The notes under the pieces were generated by a model. The model worked only from the letters and a program-made list of their open reading frames with translations, was not told where the DNA came from and did not search any database. Positions 17,515 through 26,569 of a stretch of DNA of 52,930 nt are shown piece by piece. The translations under genes and the position numbers were made by a program. Every line of letters begins with the position of its first letter. The stretch's first letter is position 1. Source of the stretch: Salinispora cortesiana (GTDB lineage Bacteria; Actinomycetota; Actinomycetes; Mycobacteriales; Micromonosporaceae); the NCBI RefSeq assembly GCF_000484695.1, contig NZ_AXVR01000036.1, positions 1 through 52,930 on the forward strand, given 5' to 3'.

Positions 17515-17737
17515 CGAAGCAGACCAACTCGGACGCCGGCATCCGACGGCTCACCCCCGCACGTCCTCGCTGAGCTCCACCCGCTCCTGGTGAATGTGCC
17601 CGGCGCCCCGCGCCTGCCTACCGCCGGGCACGACACCGCCCGACCCGGCACCGCCGGGCACAACACCGGAGGGCCCGTCGCCGCCGGGTCGGGCGTCCTC
17701 CGGCTCCTGTCCGAGCAGCCGCGGGTACCTTCGATCG

Positions 17738-18712
17738 TCATAAGCCGGCTGCGTTGAGGATCTGACACATCCCCTGGACCGGCAGCGCCTCGTTCGCCGC
17801 CGCATTCGCGACAACGTCGGCGTCCTCGTCGGCTAACAGGACAGTTAACAGTTCCTCATCCAGCCCGGAGTGCCCCGCCGCTGTCCGGCGTACCTGCACG
17901 TCCGGATCGGCGGCGAGACGCACGAGCAGTGGTCGCGGTAGGCCCGCGTCATGCAGCACCAACCTCCGGACCCGAGGATCTGCGGCATTGACGAAGCCCG
18001 GCAGCGCCTCACGGGGAAAGTTGGGGTGCGCAACCAGGCCGGGGCGAAACGGGCCGCCGTCGCCGGACTCGCGGACAAACCGCTCCAGGACCGCCGGGGA
18101 TACATCCGGACGCATCGCGGCATATCGGCCCACCCGCCAGTCGGGGTCGACATCGAGTCGCTGCCATGCCTCTGGCGGCAGGTCCCGGCTTCGTGCGAGG
18201 GCGCGGCGGAAAGCCACGTGCGGGGACTCTAGGTACATCAACCGTGCCGGCAGTGGCTCTTCGCACACCCAGTCGGGCTCGAGGAAGTTCCATTCCAGCG
18301 CCACCACGGCCTCGATGCTGCCGGCCTTCACCTCTTCGGCCAGCTGCGCGTAGAGCCGGTCCCGAGTCTGTGTATCGACGAGCCGGTGCTGGGCAATGAT
18401 GGCCCGCACCACGGGATCCGGGTCGGACACCAGCCGTGCGACCGCCTCGACCGGCAGCGTGGGGTTCCGTGCTGCGGCCTCGCGGACCTCGTCGTCCCGG
18501 GCGGCGGCCAGATTCATGCCGTCAAGATGCAACACTGCCGAGGGATCGCGGTGTGCCAAGATTTCGATCGCCGCCGGGTCCGGCAGAGTCTCGCGCCGGC
18601 GCGATATCTCACGAGCCGCACGGGCATGGCGAGCCAACCGGACGAGAACACCCTGCGACGCCCTGGGGTTGCGCGCCAACCCGAGCAGCCTTGCCATCGC
18701 CTGGTCAGTCAC
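17738..18712 (-). CDS. Leucine-rich-repeat-variant (LRV/HEAT-like) protein
   Basis: A 324-residue soluble protein built of roughly 24-residue helical repeats with the pattern RNPxxPxxxLxxLxxDPDxxVRxxxAxxP, seen as AAARNPTLPVEAVARLVSDP, VGRYAAMRPDVSPAVLERFV, LVAHPNFPREALPGFV and VLHDAGLPRPLLVRLAADPD. Such superhelical proteins normally act as binding scaffolds; no catalytic residues are evident. Its ATG overlaps the end of the MFS gene by 8 bases, so the two are coexpressed. The 220 bases after its stop carry only a Gly/Pro-rich low-complexity frame that I do not call. Confidence 0.78.
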   Translation of the reverse strand: MTDQAMARLLGLARNPRASQGVLVRLARHARAAREISRRRETLPDPAAIEILAHRDPSAVLHLDGMNLAAARDDEVREAAARNPTLPVEAVARLVSDPDPVVRAIIAQHRLVDTQTRDRLYAQLAEEVKAGSIEAVVALEWNFLEPDWVCEEPLPARLMYLESPHVAFRRALARSRDLPPEAWQRLDVDPDWRVGRYAAMRPDVSPAVLERFVRESGDGGPFRPGLVAHPNFPREALPGFVNAADPRVRRLVLHDAGLPRPLLVRLAADPDVQVRRTAAGHSGLDEELLTVLLADEDADVVANAAANEALPVQGMCQILNAAGL

Positions 18713-19946
18713 GCCTCACGCTCGAGGTGGATGCGGAGGCGGCCACGACCGGGCCGGTGCCGGGGATCGGAGCTGACCGGGGCCGGAGGCGACGGTGCCC
18801 GAGAACAGCCGCGACTGCCCCGATGAAGCCACCAGCCACCGCGAGCAGGAACGCGGCGGTGCTGTCGGACGCGTCCACGGCCTGACCGCCGACAGCAGCT
18901 CCGGCGGCCAAGCCGACCGCCACCGCGCTGGACAGCCAGGCGAACCCCTCAGTCAACGCGGCGCGCGGCACCAATGACGCGGCCAGCGAACTTCCAGCGA
19001 TAAGAATCGGTGACACGGCTACACCGGCGAGCGCGACACCGACGGCCAACACCGGCACGGTGTCCGCGAACACCATCGGCACGGCGACCACACACAGCGC
19101 GGCGGCCGATCCCACGAGGCGTTGCCGGGACGTGATCCGGTCGATCGGCACCGGCCCGTACACCAGCCCGGCGACAAGGCTGCCGACCGCGAACAGCGCG
19201 AGCAGCACGCCCGCGACACCGGTGGCGCCGCGCTCGGTACTGAACGACACCACAGCGACGTCGACCGCACCGAGAAACACCCCGAGACCGACATAGACGG
19301 TGAGCAGGACCCCCATGCCCCGGGCCCGGACCGCACTCGCCCGCCGCTGCTGGGGCGCCCGCGGCGGTTCGGTGCGCCGCTGGACAGCGAGCGCAAGCGA
19401 GCCGAGCACGGTGAGCACCAGGGCGCACAGCAGCCCGGCCGCCGGGAACCAGCCCACCGCCAGGGCGGTGACCAACACCGGACCGGCCACATAGATGACC
19501 TCGTCGAGGATGGATTCGAAAGCGTACGCCGTCGGCACCCGGGCCGAATCGACGAGCACCGTCCACCGGGCCCGGACCAGCGAGCCGAGCGGCAGGGCCG
19601 ACGCCCCGACGAGCGCGGCGGAGCCGATCAACGTCCACGCCGGCGCGGACCGGCCGGCCAGGATTACAAGCGCCACCACCCCGAAGGCGTGTACGAGCAC
19701 CGAGACGGCGATGACGATCCGCTGCCCGAACTGGTCGGCGGCCCGCCCCAACGCCGGGGCGGCAACCGCCTGCGCCAGGGTGAGTGCGGCGGTGACCACG
19801 CCGGCGAGGCCGTACGAGTCGGTCTGAATGGAGATCATGAGCAGGCAGCCGAGGCTGCGCATCGACATGGGCAGCCGACCGACGAAGCCGGCGGACACGA
19901 AGAGGGCGGCACCGGGCGTGCCGAGTAGCTCACGGTACGCGCGCAA
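18705..19946 (-). CDS. MFS transporter
   Basis: A 413-residue protein with twelve hydrophobic segments in two bundles. The loop between helices 2 and 3 has GRAADQFGQRIVI, a form of the major-facilitator motif A (GxxxDRxGRR), and the centre has a basic, polar linker around residue 205. It is a proton-coupled efflux or uptake carrier of unknown substrate, in the cytoplasmic membrane. It is read in the same direction as the AspRS gene, 156 bases downstream of it. Confidence 0.85.
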   Translation of the reverse strand: MRAYRELLGTPGAALFVSAGFVGRLPMSMRSLGCLLMISIQTDSYGLAGVVTAALTLAQAVAAPALGRAADQFGQRIVIAVSVLVHAFGVVALVILAGRSAPAWTLIGSAALVGASALPLGSLVRARWTVLVDSARVPTAYAFESILDEVIYVAGPVLVTALAVGWFPAAGLLCALVLTVLGSLALAVQRRTEPPRAPQQRRASAVRARGMGVLLTVYVGLGVFLGAVDVAVVSFSTERGATGVAGVLLALFAVGSLVAGLVYGPVPIDRITSRQRLVGSAAALCVVAVPMVFADTVPVLAVGVALAGVAVSPILIAGSSLAASLVPRAALTEGFAWLSSAVAVGLAAGAAVGGQAVDASDSTAAFLLAVAGGFIGAVAAVLGHRRLRPRSAPIPGTGPVVAASASTSSVRRD

Positions 19947-20102
19947 AGCTAACTACCTTTCCTCAGTATCGCCAGCAAACCCGTCAACAGCATCGCAATT
20001 CGGCGCTCGCTTCGTCGTCGCCCGCAAGCTCGGGCGGGCCTGAGTGATGAGCCGCGGCGCCGACGAGCCGGCTCAGCCGATCGTCCCGCCGTCGGCGCGG
20101 AA

Positions 20103-21413
20103 TCAGGGCGTGAGCCGGTTCGGTCCCCGGAACAGGAACATAGCGTCCCGGATGCTCTCCAGCCCGAGCAGCACCATCAGGATCCGGTTGATCCCGGCGC
20201 CGAAGCCACCGTGTGGTGGAGTGCCGAACCGGAAGCAGTCGGTGTACGACGTGAGCGCTTCGAGTCCCAGCCCTTTCTCCTCGGCCTGCTCGAGCAGCAC
20301 ATCGTGCCGGTGCTCACGCTGGGCACCCGTGGTGATCTCCAGCCCCTTCCAGAGCAGGTCGAAGCTGGCCGTCACGTCGGGGTTGTCTGCGGGGCGCAGG
20401 TGGTAGAACGGGCGTACCGCCACCGGGAACTCGGTGACGAACACGAATTCACTGCCGTGCTCCTCGGCGGCGATTGCCGAGATCATCCGCTCGCCTTCGG
20501 GGTCCAGGTCCGCCTTGACTCCCTCAGGGTCCCAACCATGGGACCGCAGCAGGCTGATCGCCTCCGCCATGGTGTACCGGGGAAACGGGGTCGCCGGCAC
20601 GGTGACCTCGACGCCGAAAGTCTCCCGGGTGGTCTCGCCGTGCCGCTCCTTGATGCGGCGCAGCATGTGGGTGAGCATCCGCTCCTCGAAGCGCATCACA
20701 TCGTTGACGTCGTCGATCCAGGCGATCTCGACGTCCAGCCCGGTGAACTCCGTGGCGTGCCGAGAGGTGAAGGACGGCTCAGCGCGAAACACCGGACCGA
20801 TCTCGAACACCTTGTCGATGCCGCCGGCGATCGCCATCTGCTTGTAGAACTGCGGGGACTGCGCAAGGTATGCGGTGTGCTCGAAGTACCTCACCGCAAA
20901 CACCTCGGAGCCGGACTCGGACGCCGTGGCCATCAGCTTCGGGGTGTGCAACTCGGTGCAGCCCTCGGCATACGCGAACTCCCGCAGCGCCTCCTCCAGC
21001 GTCGTCTGCACCGCGAAGGTGAGCTGGCGCTCCGGCTGGCGTACGTCCAGGAACCGCCAGTCGAGCCGCTGGTCGATGCCGGTTTGCCGGTCGATCGGGA
21101 GCGCCTCGGAGCGGGACACCACCTCGATCGCGGTAGGCCGGATCTCCAGGCCGCCGAGCTTGACGTTGGATGCCGAGATCACCACGCCGGTGACTTTGAC
21201 GGCGGACTCCGGGGGTATCCCGTGCTCGATCAGCTGCTCCAGCTCACCCGGCTCCTCGGTACGCTTGTTCGTGATCTGCACCAGCCCGGTGTGATCGCGT
21301 AGGATCACGAACTGGATCTTGCGCTGCAACCGCAGGGCGTTCACCCAGCCGTAGACGGTCACCTCCTGACCGACGGCTGCGGCGAGTTCACGGATAAGCG
21401 TCCTGGAAACCAC
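20103..21413 (-). CDS. aspS: Aspartate-tRNA ligase, archaeal/eukaryal type
   Basis: A class II synthetase of 436 residues from GTG 21413, the usual length of archaeal-type AspRS and shorter than the bacterial enzyme of about 590 (no GAD insertion domain). The N-terminal OB-fold contains VTVYGWVNALRLQRKIQFV. Motif 2 is FRAEPSFTSRHATEFTGLDV; motif 3 is GGFGAGINRILMVLLGL and the protein ends RGPNRLTP. In motif 3 the common G-(L/A)-E-R has Asn in place of Glu. The start is supported by GAGAGGTGAGGGA just upstream; an ATG at 21557 would add residues unlike the family. It sits between two MFS transporters. A second, resistance-type AspRS is plausible. Confidence 0.88.
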   Translation of the reverse strand: MVSRTLIRELAAAVGQEVTVYGWVNALRLQRKIQFVILRDHTGLVQITNKRTEEPGELEQLIEHGIPPESAVKVTGVVISASNVKLGGLEIRPTAIEVVSRSEALPIDRQTGIDQRLDWRFLDVRQPERQLTFAVQTTLEEALREFAYAEGCTELHTPKLMATASESGSEVFAVRYFEHTAYLAQSPQFYKQMAIAGGIDKVFEIGPVFRAEPSFTSRHATEFTGLDVEIAWIDDVNDVMRFEERMLTHMLRRIKERHGETTRETFGVEVTVPATPFPRYTMAEAISLLRSHGWDPEGVKADLDPEGERMISAIAAEEHGSEFVFVTEFPVAVRPFYHLRPADNPDVTASFDLLWKGLEITTGAQREHRHDVLLEQAEEKGLGLEALTSYTDCFRFGTPPHGGFGAGINRILMVLLGLESIRDAMFLFRGPNRLTP

Positions 21414-21457
21414 AGGTCCCTCACCTCTCAGCAGGTACTCGAAGGTGGCCGCCCAGG

Positions 21458-21486
21458 AGTCTAGGTATCCACTGTCTACCGTCGAA
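21458..21486 (-). promoter_or_regulatory. Candidate promoter of the AspRS gene
   Basis: Reading leftward, TTCGAC (21486-21481) and TAGACT (21463-21458) are separated by 17 bases and lie 45 bases before the GTG start. Both hexamers are partial matches to the housekeeping sigma consensus. No T-box-like leader structure was recognised. Confidence 0.35.
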
Positions 21487-21537
21487 GGTATTTTCGCCGC
21501 CGAGGGGGCCCGTACCCCGCCGGCATCGGTGGCACTT

Positions 21538-23058
21538 TCACACCGGCTGTGACTCACGCCCGGACCGCCGGCGGTGCCGGACCAGGCGGGTCCAGGTCCA
21601 GATCGAGTCGACCAGGAAGATGATCAGCCAGATCCTGCTGGCGCCCAGCTGCCACGGCGCGTCGCCAAGGTCGCCGTTGAGGGCCTCCAGCAGGGTGTAC
21701 CGGCCGCTCGCGACCGCGGCGAGCCAGGAGTGGCCGAGTGCCGCGAAGGCCACCTGCCCGGCGATGAACACGGCCGCCCGGACGGTCCAGCGACGCCGCA
21801 ACTCGACCGGCGAGTGGCGACGCTGCAGTGGCGGTGCCGGTGGCACTGTCTCCGCCGCCGGCGTCGCCACCGGGTCCGCAGCACCCGACGGCTGGGGCGG
21901 TGGCCGGTCCGGTACACCGACGCGGCGCAGTGCGGCCGGGACGAGCGCCGCTCCCGCCACGAGCACGCCGGCCGCGCCGACGCAGGCCCCGCGCCACCCA
22001 CCACTCTGGTAGAGCGCGCCGGCACTCAGCGGGCCGAGGACCGCGCCGAGCAGGGTCGCGCTCTGGTAGATACCCATGCCGCGCCCGAGGCTGCCGTCGG
22101 AAGCCTCTGCGGCGACGGTCTGCTCCACCGGGATCGCCGCGGCCAGGCAGGCGGCGGAGACCGCCCACAGTGCCCCGATGATCACCGGGTTGGCCGCGAA
22201 GGCCAGCCCGACGGCGACGACGGCGCTCGCGATCAGCGAGGAGGTCAGGGTTGCCGCGCGTCCGATCCGCCGTACGACTGCGTACAGGCGCAGCGGCAGC
22301 GTGGTGAGGATGACGAAGCCGGGCAGGAACACCAGGGCTATCTGGCCGACGGTGAGACCAAAGCCCCGCTGTAGATGCAACAAGAGCAGCAGGGATACTC
22401 CGAACTCTACGGTGGCGGTGACCGCCACCACCACGAGTAATGGGCGTAGCCGGCGGGCGACCTGACGCAGGTCGGCCTGCGCGCGCGACTGCCCGCCGGC
22501 CGGTGTCGAGCTGGACAGGAGCAGCACCGCGGCGAGCAGGCAGGCAATCCCGGCGGTGGCGAAGACCAGCTGGTACCGGTCGTTGTCGAGGAGGGTCAGC
22601 GCGACGAGGAAGCCGATCCAGATGCCGGTTCCCTCGGCGGACAACAGCCGGCTGTAGATCGCCGCGTCGTCGCGCAGATGCTCACCAACGCGCGCCCGCA
22701 GCGCCACCCAGAACAGCGCCCCACCGATTCCGCCGCAGACAGCAGCGCCGAACGCCAGACCAAGGTCGTTGGCGAGCGCATATCCAAAAGGGGATAGTCC
22801 GAACAGCACAGCCCCGGCCGCGGCTACCCGCGTCCGGTCGAAGCGGTCGGCCAGGACCCCGGCGACCGGCCGACACAGCAGGGACAGCAACGCCTCGGTC
22901 GCGGCCAACGCGCCGACCTGACCGGCCGTCGCGCCGATGGCCGCACCGGCCCACAGCGGCAGAAGGAAGTCCAGCACCTCGGCCGGCCCCCGCGCCAATG
23001 CCGCCGCAGCCAGCACCCGAAGACCGCGACGGTGGCCTGCGGTCTGGGCCGGGGACAT
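21538..23058 (-). CDS. MFS transporter with C-terminal extra membrane segments
   Basis: A 506-residue protein. Residues 1-385 are a twelve-helix major-facilitator carrier; motif A appears as GVLADRFDRTRVAAAG near residue 65 and a second form lies in the middle. After a Pro-rich linker (PDRPPPQPSGAADPVATPA) come two further hydrophobic segments, VFIAGQVAFAALGHSWLAAV and WLIIFLVDSIWTW, which a standard carrier lacks. Substrate is unknown. It precedes the AspRS gene in the same direction with 120 bases between, and is divergent from the thymidylate-kinase stub. Confidence 0.82.
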   Translation of the reverse strand: MSPAQTAGHRRGLRVLAAAALARGPAEVLDFLLPLWAGAAIGATAGQVGALAATEALLSLLCRPVAGVLADRFDRTRVAAAGAVLFGLSPFGYALANDLGLAFGAAVCGGIGGALFWVALRARVGEHLRDDAAIYSRLLSAEGTGIWIGFLVALTLLDNDRYQLVFATAGIACLLAAVLLLSSSTPAGGQSRAQADLRQVARRLRPLLVVVAVTATVEFGVSLLLLLHLQRGFGLTVGQIALVFLPGFVILTTLPLRLYAVVRRIGRAATLTSSLIASAVVAVGLAFAANPVIIGALWAVSAACLAAAIPVEQTVAAEASDGSLGRGMGIYQSATLLGAVLGPLSAGALYQSGGWRGACVGAAGVLVAGAALVPAALRRVGVPDRPPPQPSGAADPVATPAAETVPPAPPLQRRHSPVELRRRWTVRAAVFIAGQVAFAALGHSWLAAVASGRYTLLEALNGDLGDAPWQLGASRIWLIIFLVDSIWTWTRLVRHRRRSGRESQPV

Positions 23059-23155
23059 GGACGCTTCCTACCAGGAATGCGACAACTGCAACAAGCCCCT
23101 ACCCCTCATGAGCCACCAGATCGAGATACCTGACAGCCACGTGCGCCTCGGCTGA

Positions 23156-23713
23156 AATCAACTGCTGAACCAGACCCTTCTCCCGGTCCGACAGTCCCTC
23201 GACAAGATCGCTCGGGAAGACGGCTTCGAGGATCACCTCGAGATGTTGGGACCGGATGTCATCCGCCTGGTCTCGGCCTGCAGTAAATTGGCGACGCTCG
23301 CTACCCTGCGAGAGGTCGCAGCCGATCCGGAATCGGTCACGCTGATGGATCGTTACACGTACTGCCAGTACGCAGCGGTTCGGTTGCAGCAGGCCACCAA
23401 CGAGGATTTCCTCCGACGCCTCAACCGCGCGCTCCCCACTCCCGACCTGACCGTCTTCCTCGACGTCGATCCAGCCGGCGCTCAACGGCGTATCGAACGT
23501 CGCGGCATCGATCGGGAGAGCATCGACTTTCTCGCCAGCTATCGGCGTGCCTACCTGTCCCTGCCAGAGTTCGACAGCTTCGTCGTCGTGGACGGCAACG
23601 GTGGACGGGAGGCCGTGCAGCGGGCTCTGCGTGAGGTCGTCGCCAGCGCCCTCGACCTTCGGGTGTCCCTTCCCCGGACGCCATCCGTTTCGGCCGCGGA
23701 CGCTGGCCGTTGA
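23156..23713 (+). pseudogene. Thymidylate-kinase-like protein lacking its P-loop
   Basis: The open frame has typical dTMP kinase features: LMDRYTYCQYAAVRLQQ (the DRY/DRW segment after the nucleotide-binding core), PDLTVFLDVDPAGAQRRIER (LIF-LDV strand) and the LID-like ESIDFLASYRRAYLSLPE. The N-terminal glycine-rich P-loop, essential for ATP, is missing: a stop codon lies at 23153 and nothing upstream restores it. The first ATG is at 23243, even further in. The gene is therefore probably dead, or it has lost its kinase function. Confidence 0.6.
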
Positions 23714-23763
23714 TGTGGTTGCGAATCCGTGGAGGTGAATCTTGCCAGCGCGCGGAACATCAG

Positions 23764-24009
23764 CTAGCCCCTGGGACAGCTGGCATCGTCGCCGCTGCGC
23801 TGCTGGCACATCGTTGGTGCTGGAGGTGAAGGCGAGGGCGGGTTGAGGTCTCGGTACGCCTCAGCGGCCACCGGCACCGCGAGGAGGCAGAGACCAAACG
23901 CGATCACCAGGTAGACAGCGGCAGTCCTGCGGAGTCGCCCGCAGACGGCCACGACGGCGATCACCACCGGGCCAGCCACCACCTCGGCCGCCGTGTCGTT
24001 CCGCCCCAC
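23764..24009 (-). CDS. Small membrane protein, unknown
   Basis: An 81-residue frame from GTG 24009 with two hydrophobic stretches (about residues 10-24 and 31-49) separated by CGRLRR, followed by a proline-rich tail PPSPSPPAPT. The composition looks like the small two-helix membrane proteins common in actinomycetes, but I do not recognise a family. It begins 55 bases after the end of the kinase gene and runs in the same direction. Confidence 0.45.
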   Translation of the reverse strand: MGRNDTAAEVVAGPVVIAVVAVCGRLRRTAAVYLVIAFGLCLLAVPVAAEAYRDLNPPSPSPPAPTMCQQRSGDDASCPRG

Positions 24010-24063
24010 CCTGTCGTGATACGCGACCAGGCCAGGGGCCGAGGAGTTCCTGACCGAACGAAC

Positions 24064-24981
24064 TCAGCCGGGTGCGTCCGGCCGGGGCAACCCGAGCACC
24101 GTCGCCATCCACGGCAACGCTACCCGCAACTGACGCAGCTGGAACTCGCGAACCAGCGGCAGCTTCGGCAGGAGGGGCAGGCCGGCACGGCTGGCGAAGA
24201 ATCCGGTGACGAGCGTGACCACCGTCGGGTCAGGGTCGGTGAGCACCTCCGAGGGCTGCGGCCCACCTTCGAGGGCGAGACTCGGCAGCCAGAAGGCGAG
24301 ATCGAACTGCGGATTGCCGAGGGCCGCGTGGTTCCAGTCGAACAAGACCGGCTGGTTACCGCGGAAACAGAGGTTGTCGCTGCGGACGTCGAGATGGACT
24401 ATCGAGTCCCCGTCCATGCCGGCGAAGTCGGCGGCGTCGAGAATGATCGGCAGACACTGGTGCAACCACTGCGGGGTACAGAGACCCAACGCCAGGAACT
24501 GCGCTGGATTCTGGACGATCTCGGGCCAGCCACCCTGGCCGTACCAGGTCCGTGAAGCAGGGAGCAGGCCGTCGGTGGCGGGCTGGGCCGCGATCTCGCG
24601 CAACGTGTCCTGTACCGCCCGCAGCTGCTCCGAGGACCAGGGTGGGGGCCAGGTCGAGGTGGAGAGATCCTCCAGCACGAGCACGGGTAACTCCCCGTCG
24701 TCATGCCAACCGATCAGCTCCGGCATGAACGGCCCGTGGAGCTGTTCGTAGACCTGGTGCTCACGGCGCAGCCAGACCGCACCCGGCTCGTCGTCGGCGT
24801 GCTTGGCGAAGACCGTCCGGCTGTCGTCCAAGCGTACGAGCCACCGCCGGTTGTTCGCATATCCCTGGCGGACGGGTACCGCGTGCACCACCTGGTGGCC
24901 GGTTGCGCGCGCGATCCGCTCCGCCTCGTCTCCGGCCAGCACCGCGTCTGCCTGCACCGGGCCAAGGTAGCAGCCGGTCAA
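24064..24981 (-). CDS. APH/choline-kinase-family phosphotransferase
   Basis: A 305-residue protein-kinase-like phosphotransferase. The N-lobe includes NNRRWLVRLDDSRTVFAKHA with a candidate ATP-binding lysine. The catalytic loop is VHLDVRSDNLC near residue 195 (family HxDxxxxN, the Asp being the base) and the metal-binding site is VLFDWNHAALG near 212. Relatives phosphorylate aminoglycosides, choline, macrolides or sugars. The hydroxyl substrate cannot be told from sequence. Together with the two MFS genes it could form part of a drug-tolerance neighbourhood (inference). Confidence 0.82.
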   Translation of the reverse strand: MTGCYLGPVQADAVLAGDEAERIARATGHQVVHAVPVRQGYANNRRWLVRLDDSRTVFAKHADDEPGAVWLRREHQVYEQLHGPFMPELIGWHDDGELPVLVLEDLSTSTWPPPWSSEQLRAVQDTLREIAAQPATDGLLPASRTWYGQGGWPEIVQNPAQFLALGLCTPQWLHQCLPIILDAADFAGMDGDSIVHLDVRSDNLCFRGNQPVLFDWNHAALGNPQFDLAFWLPSLALEGGPQPSEVLTDPDPTVVTLVTGFFASRAGLPLLPKLPLVREFQLRQLRVALPWMATVLGLPRPDAPG

Positions 24982-25099
24982 CCGATTCGGGTTGCAGTTT
25001 CAGCACCGCAGGCAGCAATGGACTACCCGGTCAAGGTCCCACCTATATGGACGCGTTTACACCCGCCCGAACCACCTTCTGCATTGGTGGCGAGGAGTG

Positions 25100-26295
25100 T
25101 CAGGAGTCTGCCACTGTTGGCGCCTCCTGCTCTTGGGGAGGTGACGCCGTGTCGGAAACATGAAGCATCGTGGTCAGCAGAAGCGCGGCGAGGCTGGTAC
25201 CGGCTGCGGCGAGGATCAGCGGGATGGTTACTCCCCAGCGCTCCAGCAGCGCACCGCCAACTGCGTACCCCGCCGGGCCGGCGAGTAGGTTCGCGTCATC
25301 ACGAAAGCAATCACTTTGGCCCGAATGCGGTCGGGGGAACGCGTAAGGATGATCGTGATCACCGGGGCGTTGAGCATGGGGGTAAAGACGCCGGCCAGGA
25401 CCAGGACCAGGATGCTCTGCCAGGCGGTGAGCGGCAGGGGCAACAGCCACAGCGGCGCGGCTACGGCCACGGCCGCCCAGTGCACCCAACTTCAGTGGCG
25501 GAAGACGCGACGCCAGCCGCATGACCACGAAGACACCGATCAGAGCACCGGCACCCCAGCCGCCGATCAGCGCACCAGCCACGGCCGAGTTGGCCTGAAA
25601 GCGTTCCACGGTCAGGACCGGCAGGGTCACCACCAGGATGGGGAAGAAGGTACCGAACGCGAGAGCCGCCGCCGTTACGCGTCGTAGCAGCGGGTGCGTG
25701 AGCACAAACCGGGCGCCTTCGAAGGTGCCACCTTGTGGCGCTGCCGCGGCAGCGACTGATCTCCTGGATCGGGGAAGAGCGAGCATCAGGATGGCGATCG
25801 ACAGCGCGTAGGTCGCCGCGTCAAACCAGAGAACGTTGAGCTCGCCGATCTGAGTGATCAGCAGACCGGCGATGGCGGGACCCAGAAGCTGTGCCGTCCG
25901 GGTGCCGCCCTCAATCAGCGCATTGCCCTTGGTCATCAGGGCTTGGTCGTCGCCGAAGGCCTCGGGCAGGATCAGACGCTGCGCCGAAAGGTACGGCGCG
26001 GTGCAGGAGCCGAGCGCGAAGACGACCGCCAGCAGCACCGGAAGCGACAGCAGCCCAAGCAGGTGCAGGATTGGGATGAGCAGGACCAACGCTCCTCGTA
26101 CGGCGTCCGCCAGGAGCATCGTGGCGCGCACCCCGATGCGCTGCACCACAAGGGCCGCACGATTCCCAGCATCGTCTTGTTGAGGAGCCGCTTCGGGGCG
26201 CTGTCGGACGGGGTGGCCGTCTCGACGGCTTCGGCCTCGGTCACCTTGGTCCCCTCGTCGCTGCGCGGGCCGCGGCAACGTGAGTCAACTGCCAT
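25100..26295 (-). pseudogene. MFS transporter with several lesions
   Basis: Fragments of a major-facilitator carrier are spread over three frames. The N-terminus (from ATG 26295, ending APKRLLNKTMLG) is joined to VQRIGVRATMLLADAVRG, so the first two membrane helices are lost. The main frame continues to RLASRLPPLKLG near 25490, then homology moves to another frame (LWLLPLPLTAWQSILVLVLA) and returns near 25280 (GPAGYAVGGALLERWG) to the C-terminus. At least three lesions, one of them a deletion, make a working transporter very unlikely. Confidence 0.75.
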
Positions 26296-26569
26296 GACGC
26301 TGGATCGCGGCTACTGTCCGGAATGGCGCGAAGTAGCGAAGCATAGACGTCCCCCACTCCACACACAAGGGAGCAGCGAAGAGCCGATCACGCTCCGCAG
26401 CCGGAAGGACCGAGGCAATCACCCGGAACGCCTACGCTGCGCCTTTTGTAATTCTATGTGTGCAATAACCCATTTATCCTTGTGACTCCGTTCGCTAGCC
26501 CTGCCACCGACCGGGAGTCAGCAGGCTGGATAGTGCATCCTGCAGGTGGGTGTGCAGGAAGGGTTGATC

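Noticed and set aside
17515..17737. Gly/Pro-rich - strand frame ending HIHQERVELSEDVRG
   Set aside because: Low-complexity composition with a repeated GGVVPGG and no start signal; probably non-coding or decayed.
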